The translations under genes were made by a program, and so were the position numbers. From NCBI GenBank assembly GCA_013205335.1, contig JABMNB010000259.1, forward strand, positions 1-23,542: DNA of 23,542 bases, in the 5' to 3' direction. The notes under the pieces were generated by a model. It saw nothing but the letters and a program-made list of their open reading frames with translations. It had not been told where the DNA came from and ran no database searches. Origin of the DNA: Rhodospirillales bacterium (GTDB taxonomy: Bacteria; Pseudomonadota; Alphaproteobacteria; Reyranellales; Reyranellaceae). This document shows, in pieces, positions 14,648 to 21,888 of this stretch; positions within the stretch are counted from its first letter, which is position 1; each line of letters starts with the position of its first letter.

Positions 14648-15826
14648 TCAGTGCTCCTGAACACGACCGGGCGGGGGAGGCGAAGGTGCCGGATGTCCGT
14701 CCTGGGAGGCGGCCACGGCGTCCCTGTCGGCGGCCGCGGCCGGCGCTTCCTCCGCCTCGAGCTGATCGAAGGCCAGGAGCAGGTTGCCGACCCGATTGGC
14801 CGATGAAAGGCATTCGGCGAGGCGCGGGAAGTTGTCGATCAGCCAATTGAAGGCGCCCTGTACGGCAACGAACGCCGCGGCCGCCTGCGTCACGTCGCCC
14901 AGCAGCATCGTGCCCTGCACATAGTGAGGGACACAGAGAATCAAGCCGACCAGCGGCGCCAGCAGGGTGTTGCCATGGGAGATGTAGGTGGTGCGCATGT
15001 ACTGCCAGGCCAGGCGATGCCATTCGCGCAGGACGTCGCTCAATGCCGAACCGACTTCCGAGGCCGCTCCCTCGACATCGCTCGGGGACATCCGCCCGGT
15101 GGCGCGCTCGCGCAGGTGGGCCACGGCATACTTCAGTTCCGACTCGGCCTGGTTCTTGGATTCGATGACGCCGATCATGTGCCGGCCGACGATCATCAGC
15201 GTGCCCGTCGTCAGGATCGCGTACGCCACGGCGGCGACGACCAGATACCCGGGGATGGTGAGGTTCACTCCCAGAACCGTGACGTCCAGCGCGCCGCCGA
15301 CGTGCCACAGCACGACCACGAACGTCCCGGCCGTCAGCACCGAAGCGAGAAGACCGACCACGAGGTCGATCGGCGCGTCGGTCGCCAGCCGCGCATCCTC
15401 GGTGATCCGATACTCGGCGTTCTGGTGCTCGCCGTTCCCCAGTTCGATCTGAAGGTAGCGGCCACCGCCCAGCCAGGAGTCGATCAGGTGCCGGCTGACC
15501 CATGCCCGCCACGAACGCTGAAAGGTCATGCGACCCCATACGGCGGTCACCGCGAGGCCGATGCTAAGCACCGCGAACAGCGCCAGAAGATGGGTCTGGT
15601 GCCAGATCTCGGCGCCGTCGCGGAACTCGAGGGCATTGAAGAAGTCGCGATTCCACACGTTGAGCCGGTACTGGACCAGCAGCTGCAGCACCGTGATCAC
15701 GATCAGCACGGCGATCAGGCCCCAGGCGAGCCGGGCCGTCGGACCGTGCCAGAAGTGGCGCGCACTTTGCCAGAACCGGCGCAGCGGATGACGGGGTCCG
15801 GCGAGCAACAGGCTGGCGTCAAACAC
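14648..15826 (-). CDS. SbmA/BacA-like ABC transporter membrane domain lacking an ATPase
   Basis: The 392-residue protein matches the ABC_membrane_2/SbmA_BacA type. About six hydrophobic segments are visible, with VWNRDFFNALEFRDG after the first, YRITEDARLATDAP in the middle (like the NPDQRIAED motif of YddA-type proteins), and IPGYLVVAAVAYAILTTGTL followed by ESKNQAESELKYAV, comparable to the SbmA GLEFKNQRVEAAYR stretch. In YddA-type proteins a nucleotide-binding domain would follow; here the protein ends in a Pro/Ala-rich tail soon after the last membrane segment. SbmA/BacA proteins are proton-driven importers of peptides, so such a role is possible. The start is taken as GTG 15826, which overlaps the regulator's stop by 8 nt (GTGTTTGA). 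The frame is open to 15925, so an upstream start cannot be excluded. Confidence 0.8.
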   Translation of the reverse strand: MFDASLLLAGPRHPLRRFWQSARHFWHGPTARLAWGLIAVLIVITVLQLLVQYRLNVWNRDFFNALEFRDGAEIWHQTHLLALFAVLSIGLAVTAVWGRMTFQRSWRAWVSRHLIDSWLGGGRYLQIELGNGEHQNAEYRITEDARLATDAPIDLVVGLLASVLTAGTFVVVLWHVGGALDVTVLGVNLTIPGYLVVAAVAYAILTTGTLMIVGRHMIGVIESKNQAESELKYAVAHLRERATGRMSPSDVEGAASEVGSALSDVLREWHRLAWQYMRTTYISHGNTLLAPLVGLILCVPHYVQGTMLLGDVTQAAAAFVAVQGAFNWLIDNFPRLAECLSSANRVGNLLLAFDQLEAEEAPAAAADRDAVAASQDGHPAPSPPPPGRVQEH

Positions 15827-16595
15827 CGGCGATGCGCCTCTTGCGGGGCTGGACCTCGCGCGCCTGGGCCGCGTGGACGGGCGGATCACCGAGCAGGCGA
15901 TCGAATTCGCGCTTGGACACGCCATAGCACTCGCACGAACGCTCGCGCAGGCCGCGCCTGTCGAGGATGTTGACGACGCCGCGGCTGTACCGGATCAGCC
16001 CGCGACGCTGCAGCGTGCCCGCCGCCGCCGAGACGCCGGTGCGCTGGACACCCAGCATCATGGCCAGGAACTCCTGGGTCAGCAGGAACTCGTCGGTCTT
16101 CATGCGGTCGTGCGTCATCAGCATCCAGCGGCAGCAGCGCTGCTCCAGGGAATGGAAGTGATTGCAGGCGGCCGACTGTGCGACCTGGTTGAACAGCGCA
16201 TGCGCGTAGCGCAGCATCACCGTGCGCATCGAGGCGCTGCGCGCCAGTTCGGCGCTGAACAGCGCGGCCGTCATGCGCAGGCCCTGGCCCGGCACCTGGA
16301 CATAGACGCTGGTCGGTGCGCGGTCGTCGCCGAGCAGCAGCGGCAGGCCGACGATGCCCTCGTTTCCGATCGTGCCGACCTCGGCCGCCGCGCCGTTGCT
16401 CATGGTGTTGACGAGGGACCCGACCCCGGTTTCGATGAAGTAGACGAAATCGAGCGGCCGGCGCGCACGGTAGAGCGACTGCCGGTAGGTGAGGGGAATG
16501 CGCTCGAGATGGCGGTCCAGACGCCCGCGATCCCTGGCCGGCAGCAGTGCCAGCAATCTGTTGGCAGGAGTCTTCGTCGGCGGGCGCCTTGTCAT
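15819..16595 (-). CDS. Crp/Fnr-family transcriptional regulator
   Basis: The 258-residue protein has an N-terminal cyclic-nucleotide-binding-like beta-roll (about residues 25-130, with VYFIETGVGSLVNTM and EVGTIGNEGIVGLPLLLG), a dimerisation helix (about 130-160) and a C-terminal winged helix (LLTQEFLAMMLGVQRTGVSA from 171). There is no N-terminal cysteine cluster, so it is not an oxygen-sensing FNR. The recognition helix reads QRTGVSAAAGTL; FNR/FixK proteins have E-x-x-S-R there. Ser is kept, but Glu and Arg are not, so it probably does not bind TTGAT-N4-ATCAA boxes. ATG 16595 follows GAAGAG; longer frames upstream run through non-coding DNA. It is translationally coupled by overlap to the SbmA-like gene, which is a likely target. 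The ligand is unknown. Confidence 0.88.
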   Translation of the reverse strand: MTRRPPTKTPANRLLALLPARDRGRLDRHLERIPLTYRQSLYRARRPLDFVYFIETGVGSLVNTMSNGAAAEVGTIGNEGIVGLPLLLGDDRAPTSVYVQVPGQGLRMTAALFSAELARSASMRTVMLRYAHALFNQVAQSAACNHFHSLEQRCCRWMLMTHDRMKTDEFLLTQEFLAMMLGVQRTGVSAAAGTLQRRGLIRYSRGVVNILDRRGLRERSCECYGVSKREFDRLLGDPPVHAAQAREVQPRKRRIAGV

Positions 16596-16656
16596 CTCTT
16601 CGTCATCTCTCAATGAGCCTCTTGTCATGAACGGCCAGGAAAACGCTGGCCCAGCG

Positions 16657-16821
16657 TCACTCCTCGTCCCGCTTCCCGGATGCCGCTGGCTCTTTCGCTT
16701 CTTCTTCGGACAACAAAATCTCGAGCTGTACCCGCATCGCCTCGTCGTTCGTCTCGGCGAGTTTCTTGCGATAGTTCTCGAGATTTTTACGGTGAATGAA
16801 CGACTGCATTGCACCATCCAT
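16657..16821 (-). CDS. Small conserved-looking charged protein (54 residues)
   Basis: A 54-codon frame starts at ATG 16821 and stops at 16657. The product is MDGAMQSFIHRKNLENYRKK followed by LAETNDEAMRVQLEILLSEE and an acidic-basic tail ending GKRDEE. An amphipathic helix-rich, charged pattern with FIHRKNLENYRKKLAET resembles a family of very short proteins I remember from Hyphomicrobiales, where FI-R-NL--YR-LLAETTDE is the conserved core. The ATG at 16809 (five codons in) could be the real start, with GGATGG just before it. It lies 61 bases upstream of the Crp-type gene on the same strand, so it may be first in that operon. Function is unknown. Confidence 0.72.
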   Translation of the reverse strand: MDGAMQSFIHRKNLENYRKKLAETNDEAMRVQLEILLSEEEAKEPAASGKRDEE

Positions 16822-17138
16822 GGGCACCGAGGCCACCGTTCAACTTGCGCTTGCGGCCCGGTAATGTCGAGTCGCTGCTCTCGAAGGCGGCGGTCGTGGA
16901 AATGCGTCGCATGTCGCATTGGGGCAAGTGTCTGATGTCCGACATTGCACCTCGACTCCGCGTGGCAATGAGCGCAAGCATGAAGTGGTCGACGGGAAGA
17001 AATCTTCTCTGTCATTGCAAAGCTCCTGGAATCGATCCGGGTCAGCCTGTCGGTTGATTGAGATCAAACGACACTTTTGCAACCTTGCTACAAGTGCCTG
17101 GCTTCGGATATCCGGAGTTCGTCGGGGAGGGCGGTCTC
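16822..17138. promoter_or_regulatory. Divergent intergenic region with FNR/FixK-type box and extended -10
   Basis: This 317-base gap separates the small-protein/Crp group (minus) from the histidine kinase (plus). It holds a perfect anaerobox, TTGATTGAGATCAA, at 17054-17067. A candidate extended -10, TGCTACAAG, has its hexamer at 17089-17094, which would put the transcript start near 17101. The box centre (17060.5) would then be about 41 bases upstream, the class II activator position. The ribosome binding site GGAGGG lies about 8 bases before ATG 17139. I see no gene in the gap; a long minus-strand frame across it is an extension of the Crp reading frame. Confidence 0.75.
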
Positions 17139-17921
17139 ATGACGTTCGAACGATCCGTATTTTCAGAAGTGTTTACGACAAACGCGGCGCTCCGCAAGGA
17201 CGCTCCCCGTTCGGTTACCAGCTACGAGCGTCAACTCAACGAATACAGCGGCACGGTAAGCCGCTTGCGCGAGGCACTTGCCGGCGAAGAAGAGTTGCTG
17301 CGCCAGAAGGACCGGCTGATCCAGAGCCGCGAGGTCCTGAGCATGGAGGCCGATCATCGGCTGCTGAACGGCTTGCAGATGATCGTGAGTCTGCTGTCGA
17401 TGCAGAGCCGGACGGTGCCCAGTGCCGACGCCGCCCAGCATCTCACGACAGCCGCCAACCGCGTGGCCACGCTCGCCCGGGTCCACCGGCGCCTGCATTC
17501 GCTCGACAGGCAGGAGGCCGTGGCCTTCAAAAGGTTTCTTCAAGAGTTGTGCGGAGAGTACAGGTCGATGCTGGCGTCGGATGACCGCCGCAAGCAGACG
17601 ATCGTCGTCGAGGGTTGCGACGCGAGCCTGCCTGCCGCGACTGCCGTTCCGCTCAGTCTGATCGTGAACGAGCTCATCACCAACGCTGCAAAGCATGGCC
17701 AGGGCGTCATCACCGTCCGTCTGGAAGAGACGCCAGAGGGTGGGCATCTATTGTCGGTTTGCAACGAGGGTCCGCCGCTGCCCGAGGATTTCGATCCGGC
17801 CGCTTCCAAGGGGCTCGGCATGAAGATCGTGCAGGCGCTGGTCGAACAGATCGGCGGCAAGCTCGGGGTGGACCGCTGTGAGCACTGCGGAGGCCCGCGC
17901 TTCGCCGTGGCCTTCGCCTGA
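17139..17921 (+). CDS. Soluble HisKA_2-type sensor histidine kinase
   Basis: The 260-residue protein has no membrane segment and no PAS or GAF domain. Residues 30-65 form a predicted coiled coil. The phosphoacceptor helix EADHRLLNGLQMIVSLLSMQ starts at residue 70 with His73, in the H-R-x-x-N-x-L-Q pattern of the HisKA_2 group. The ATPase domain has the N box NELITNAAKHG (177-187) and G box SKGLGMKIV (223-231). The G1 box, usually D-x-G-x-G, is NEGPPLP (209-215), a degenerate form, so ATP binding should be tested. The frame is open upstream to a TTG at 17058, which lies inside the FNR-type box, so ATG 17139 with GGAGGG is the better start. No response regulator is adjacent. Confidence 0.88.
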   Translation: MTFERSVFSEVFTTNAALRKDAPRSVTSYERQLNEYSGTVSRLREALAGEEELLRQKDRLIQSREVLSMEADHRLLNGLQMIVSLLSMQSRTVPSADAAQHLTTAANRVATLARVHRRLHSLDRQEAVAFKRFLQELCGEYRSMLASDDRRKQTIVVEGCDASLPAATAVPLSLIVNELITNAAKHGQGVITVRLEETPEGGHLLSVCNEGPPLPEDFDPAASKGLGMKIVQALVEQIGGKLGVDRCEHCGGPRFAVAFA

Positions 17922-17965
17922 TCACCTCGGCCGAGCGGCCCCCGCTCCACTGAGGAGACAGCACC

Positions 17966-18022
17966 ATGTCCGTCGGCACCATTCCGCTCATCCTCCAGAG
18001 CGATCTGCAGCAAAGTAAATGA
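17966..18022 (+). CDS. 18-codon leader ORF overlapping the VIT-family start (ATGA)
   Basis: ATG 17966 follows a strong site, GAGGAG, about 8 bases upstream, and the frame encodes MSVGTIPLILQSDLQQSK before TGA at 18020-18022. The stop overlaps the next gene's ATG (18019) as ATGA, whereas that gene has no good ribosome binding site of its own. This fits translational coupling. The first ten residues also resemble the start of DUF3309-type small membrane proteins, so a truncated remnant of such a gene is an alternative. Confidence 0.5.
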   Translation: MSVGTIPLILQSDLQQSK

Positions 18023-18720
18023 CCAGGCTACGGCTGCACCGGGAGAACCATCTCGTCCAGAGGATCGGCTGGCTGCGCGCGGCCGTGCTGGGTGCCAACG
18101 ACGGCATTGTCTCGACGGCGAGCCTGATCGTGGGCGTGGCGGCGGCCGCGACCACCCCGGACGACGTGCTGATTGCTGGCGTGGCCGGTCTGGTGGCCGG
18201 GGCCATGTCGATGGCGGCTGGCGAATACGTCTCTGTGAGTTCCCAGGCCGATACGGAGAAGGCCGACCTGGTGCGCGAGGGCGCCGAACTCGCGGCCAGT
18301 CCCGAGTTCGAACGCGACGAGTTGACAGACATCTACGTCGGGCGCGGGGTCGAGCCGGAACTGGCGCGCCGGGTGGCCGAGCAGTTGATGGCCAAGGGTG
18401 CCCTGGCGGCTCACGCGCGCGACGAACTCGGGATTTCCGACACAACCACGGCGCGCCCGCTGCAGGCCGCCTTGACCTCGGCCGCGACCTTCGCGGTCGG
18501 TGCGGCCATGCCGCTGCTCATGGTCGTGCTCGCCCCGACGGACTGGCTGGTGGTCGCTGTCAGTGTGGCCTCGCTGGTCTTCCTCGCGCTGCTGGGCGCC
18601 ATCGGCGCGCGGGCGGGCGGCGCCGGCATCTGGCGCGCCACGTTCCGCGTGACCTTCTGGGGCGCACTCGCCATGGCGCTGACCGCCGGCATCGGCCGAT
18701 TGTTCGGCACGGTCGTCTGA
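18019..18720 (+). CDS. VIT1/CCC1-family iron/manganese transporter
   Basis: The 233-residue protein has five membrane segments, near residues 22-43, 50-68, 150-171, 175-197 and 209-228, the usual layout of the vacuolar-iron-transporter/CCC1 family. The signature AAVLGANDGIVSTASLIVGV (21-40) opens the first segment. The second ends in AAGEYVSVSSQ (66-76), and the following cytoplasmic region (77-145) carries many Glu/Asp residues of the metal-binding domain. The family moves Fe2+ or Mn2+ out of the cytoplasm in exchange for protons. Start 18019 overlaps an 18-codon leader ORF. It lies 97 bases after the histidine kinase on the same strand, so both may share the FNR-type promoter. Its stop lies 4 bases from the convergent ABC ATPase gene. 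Confidence 0.92.
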   Translation: MTRLRLHRENHLVQRIGWLRAAVLGANDGIVSTASLIVGVAAAATTPDDVLIAGVAGLVAGAMSMAAGEYVSVSSQADTEKADLVREGAELAASPEFERDELTDIYVGRGVEPELARRVAEQLMAKGALAAHARDELGISDTTTARPLQAALTSAATFAVGAAMPLLMVVLAPTDWLVVAVSVASLVFLALLGAIGARAGGAGIWRATFRVTFWGALAMALTAGIGRLFGTVV

Positions 18721-18724
18721 GTTT

Positions 18725-19432
18725 CTAGGCGGCTGCCGGAACCGCGCCGGCCGGTACGATCTGGCCGTCGACCAGTTCGATGGTGCGATCGCAGCCGCGC
18801 GCTATTTCCAGGCTGTGCGTGACGATCAGGAAGCTGGTGCCGCTCTTGCGGTTGACCTCGCGCATCATCGCGAACACGCCCTCGGCGGATTTCGTGTCGA
18901 GGTTTCCGGTCGGCTCGTCGGCCAGGACCAGTGCCGGCTTCATCGCCAGCGCCCGGGCCACGGCAACGCGCTGCTGCTGGCCGCCCGACAGGGCGTTGGC
19001 GAGGTGATGCTGCCACTGTCCCAGCCCGAGCCCGGTGAGCAGCTCGAGGGCCCGCTTCTTCATGGAGTCGTCGGGGAAGCCGCGTTCGACCAGCAGGGGC
19101 ATCATCACGTTCTCCAGCGCGGTGAAGGCGGTGATCAGGAGATGGTGCTGGAAGACGAAGCCGATGCTGCGACCGCGCAGCCGGGTGAGTGCTCGGTCGT
19201 CGAGCGCGCTGGTCTCCTGTCCCTCGATGAACAGCCGGCCCGAGGTCGGCCGGTCGAGCAGACCCATGATGTTCAGCAACGTGCTTTTGCCCGAGCCGGA
19301 CGGTCCTATGAGGGCCACGAACTCGCCCTGGCCCAGCGTCAGGTCGATGCCATGCAGGATCTCGGTCTCGGTCGGGCGGCCGATGTTGTAGGACTTGCGC
19401 ACCTGTTCCAGCCGCAGGACATCGTCAGCCAC
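18725..19432 (-). CDS. ABC transporter ATPase of MacB/LolD type
   Basis: The 235-residue protein has every ATPase motif: Walker A GPSGSGKST (43-51), Q-loop Gln95 in FVFQHH, signature LSGGQQQRVAVARAL (148-162), Walker B VLADEPTGNLD (169-179) and switch histidine in IVTHS. The LADEPTGNLD form is typical of the LolD/MacB/FtsE group that works with FtsX-type permeases. The reading frame is open to 19465; GTG 19432 is chosen because it overlaps the permease stop by 8 nt (GTGGCTGA) and gives the family's usual N-terminus. It is the last gene of the efflux operon. Confidence 0.94.
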   Translation of the reverse strand: MADDVLRLEQVRKSYNIGRPTETEILHGIDLTLGQGEFVALIGPSGSGKSTLLNIMGLLDRPTSGRLFIEGQETSALDDRALTRLRGRSIGFVFQHHLLITAFTALENVMMPLLVERGFPDDSMKKRALELLTGLGLGQWQHHLANALSGGQQQRVAVARALAMKPALVLADEPTGNLDTKSAEGVFAMMREVNRKSGTSFLIVTHSLEIARGCDRTIELVDGQIVPAGAVPAAA

Positions 19433-20651
19433 GGATTGCCACCACCGGGTCGAGACGCGACGCACGCAGCGCCGGCGCCATCGCCGCCAGCACGCCGGTC
19501 AATGTCGCGAGAAGGGCGGCGGCGGCGAACAGCGAGCGTTCGAGAACCAGCGGGATCAGTTCGCTGCCATCGGCCTGGCGCACGTGGTCGTGGAAGACGA
19601 GCAACCCGCCGGCGCCCAGAGCAGAACCGACGACGGCGCCGACCAGGCCGATCAGCGCCCCCTGGATGAGGAAGATCCGCAGGGTCTGGCCGCGCGACGT
19701 GCCCATCGCCCGCAGGATGCCGATGTCCTTGGAGCGCTGGATGACCGACACGACGAGGACACTGGCGATGCCGAGCGCCACGGACAAGGCCACGAACAGG
19801 CGGATCACGGCGCTCGACAGGCTCTGCGCCTGCACCGCCGAGAAGAACTGCGCGTTGGTGGCGATCCAGCTGTATGCGGCGGCGCCGGTCATCGGCTGGA
19901 GGCGGCGGGCGACAGTCTCGGCGGCATAGACGTCGGTGATGGTGAGCTCGATGCTGGTCACACCGCCGATCAGGTCGAGCAGGCTCTGGGCGGTGCGCAG
20001 GGGAACGTAGACATAACGCTCGTTCACTTGCCGATTCCCCAGATCGAAGATGGCGGTGACGGTGAGCGCTCCACTGGTTCGCGCGCCCGCCGTGAGCGTC
20101 AGGCGGTCGCCCACGCCGATGCCGAGATAGCGGGCGAGTTCGGTGCCGATGACGATGTCCTGGCTGCTGAGCCGCACCGTGCCGGCCACGATGTTGTCCG
20201 GCAGTCGGACGATGCGGAAATAGCTGTCGGGTTCGATGCCCGCGATGCTGACGGCGCGGGTCGCGTCGCCGCGCACGGCCAGCGCCGATCCGGCGGCGAC
20301 CGGCGACACCGCGACGATGGCGGGGTCGTCCTGCAGCACCCGCACGAGCGCCTGCCATTGGTCGATCGACCGGACGCGCTGCAGGGGCATCTGCACGATC
20401 GCCAGCTCGAGATCATCGCCGCCCAGTCTCAAAGGCCGGGCGATCTCGTCGCGCGGCTGTAGCGTGATATGCGCCTGGGCGCTCAGGACCCGCTTGGTGA
20501 GATTGGCCTGCAAGCCGGTCAGCAACGCCGACATGAAGACGATCACGGCGATGCCGACCGATACCCCCGAGATGATGAAGAGGGTCTGCATGCGGCCCTC
20601 GCGCAGGAAGCGGAGCGCGGCGATCCATTCGAACGGCATCCATCTATTCAT
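19425..20651 (-). CDS. ABC transporter permease, FtsX/MacB/LolC-type
   Basis: The 408-residue protein has one N-terminal membrane segment (about residues 22-45, LFIISGVSVGIAVIVFMSAL), a large periplasmic domain (about 50-265, MacB-PCD-like) and three C-terminal membrane segments with IQRSKDIGILRAMGTSRGQT between the first two, a conserved FtsX-family loop that contacts the ATPase. The protein ends LRASRLDPVVAIRG, a typical family C-terminus. MacB-type permeases drive extrusion of substrates from the periplasm by mechanotransmission; LolC-type ones extract lipoproteins. ATG 20651 overlaps the adaptor gene's stop by 8 nt (ATGAATAG); ATG 20639 is an alternative. Substrate unknown. Confidence 0.93.
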   Translation of the reverse strand: MNRWMPFEWIAALRFLREGRMQTLFIISGVSVGIAVIVFMSALLTGLQANLTKRVLSAQAHITLQPRDEIARPLRLGGDDLELAIVQMPLQRVRSIDQWQALVRVLQDDPAIVAVSPVAAGSALAVRGDATRAVSIAGIEPDSYFRIVRLPDNIVAGTVRLSSQDIVIGTELARYLGIGVGDRLTLTAGARTSGALTVTAIFDLGNRQVNERYVYVPLRTAQSLLDLIGGVTSIELTITDVYAAETVARRLQPMTGAAAYSWIATNAQFFSAVQAQSLSSAVIRLFVALSVALGIASVLVVSVIQRSKDIGILRAMGTSRGQTLRIFLIQGALIGLVGAVVGSALGAGGLLVFHDHVRQADGSELIPLVLERSLFAAAALLATLTGVLAAMAPALRASRLDPVVAIRG

Positions 20652-21888
20652 GCGCGGCCGCCCGCATCCGCTGGCCGTCGGCAACGGCGGCGTCCTGCCC
20701 GATGACCTGGTCTCCCACCGCAAGACCCTCGGCAATCTCGATCACCCTGCTGCCGCGCAGTCCGATCTTCACGGCCTGACGTCGCGCACGGCCGCCATCG
20801 AACTTGAGCACCCAGGGTGCCGCCCCCTCGAGGTCGCGCACGAAACGCAGCGGCAGGACCACGGCATCCTTCTTGCGCGCCACCTCGATATCGACCGAGA
20901 CGGTCATGTCCTCGCGCAAGTAGGCGGGGGCGTCGGCCGGCGCCACACGCAGCTTCACCTCCATGGACCCGCGCTGAAGGTTCACCGCCGGACTGACGTA
21001 GACGACCTCGGCGGGAAAGGTCTTGTCCGGATAGGCCTCGGCCGATGCCAGCGCCTTGTTCGCGAGGGCAATCAGGCCGAGGTTCTTCTCGTCGATCTGC
21101 ACCACCAGCTGGATCTCGCCGACCGGCGACAGGTTCATCAGGATGCGTCCAGGCTGGACGAGGTCGCCGCGCTCCACGTCCCGGAAGATCAGCGTGCCGT
21201 CGCGGGGGGCCAGGATCCGCGCATATGACAGCCGCGCCTGGGCGGACCGCAGGTTCGCTTCGGCCCGTGCCACCTCGTTCTGGGCGAACTGGTATTCCGT
21301 GCCGCCGGGCTGGTTGATCGCGACCACCAGCCGGGCCGCGCGCACGCGCGTTTTCGCGACGTCGAGATCGCGCCGGTCGGTGTCCAGCTGGGAGGTGGTG
21401 GCGAAGCGCCCGGCATGGAGCTTGTCGGTGCGGTCGAAGGTCTTCTGTGCATTGAGCAGGTTGGCTTCGGCCTGGCCGAGGGCCTCCTGAGCGGTCGGCA
21501 GGGTGCTTTGCTCGATCTGCCGGAAGCGGGACTGCGCGGAGGAGAGCGCGCCTTCCGCCTGGTCGACCACCGCGCGGAGATCCTTGTCGTCGAGGAGGAT
21601 CAGCAGTTCGCCTTCCCTGACGGCCTGGCCTTCCTCGACGGGCACGCTGGCGACCACTCCGGTCAGCTGGGCCCCTATGTCGACGCGATACCGGGATTCG
21701 ACATGTCCCACGGCGACCACCGTCTGGACGATGTCACGACGTGCTGCCGCTTCGACCGCGGCCACGGGACCGAGCAGCAGGGTCGGGCCGAGAGTCGCCA
21801 GCAAGGCGATCAGCCCAACACCGGCCAGGAGCCGCCATCGCCAAATCCACAGGGAGCCGAGAGCGGCTTTGGCCGTCATATTGACCAT
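20644..21888 (-). CDS. Periplasmic adaptor (membrane fusion protein) of MacA type
   Basis: The 414-residue protein has an N-terminal membrane anchor (about residues 16-38, WRWRLLAGVGLIALLATL), a first lipoyl half-motif (VDIGAQLTGVVASVPVEEGQ), a long coiled-coil hairpin (about 115-240, rich in AEGALSSAQSRFRQ-type helices), a second lipoyl half (ARILAPRDGTLIFRDVERGD) and beta-barrel domains. The adaptor links an inner-membrane ABC pump to an outer-membrane channel; no TolC-like gene is in the window. The frame is open to 22005, but ATG 21888 is chosen because the deduced transcript start is near 21897. ATG 21879 is an alternative; neither has a strong ribosome binding site. It is first in the operon, which carries an FNR-type promoter. 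Confidence 0.92.
   Translation of the reverse strand: MVNMTAKAALGSLWIWRWRLLAGVGLIALLATLGPTLLLGPVAAVEAAARRDIVQTVVAVGHVESRYRVDIGAQLTGVVASVPVEEGQAVREGELLILLDDKDLRAVVDQAEGALSSAQSRFRQIEQSTLPTAQEALGQAEANLLNAQKTFDRTDKLHAGRFATTSQLDTDRRDLDVAKTRVRAARLVVAINQPGGTEYQFAQNEVARAEANLRSAQARLSYARILAPRDGTLIFRDVERGDLVQPGRILMNLSPVGEIQLVVQIDEKNLGLIALANKALASAEAYPDKTFPAEVVYVSPAVNLQRGSMEVKLRVAPADAPAYLREDMTVSVDIEVARKKDAVVLPLRFVRDLEGAAPWVLKFDGGRARRQAVKIGLRGSRVIEIAEGLAVGDQVIGQDAAVADGQRMRAAAHE

Noticed and set aside
17066..17082. Possible sigma-54 promoter (CGACACTTTTGCA)
   Set aside because: The GG of the -24 element is missing, whereas the FNR box plus -10 explains the region better.
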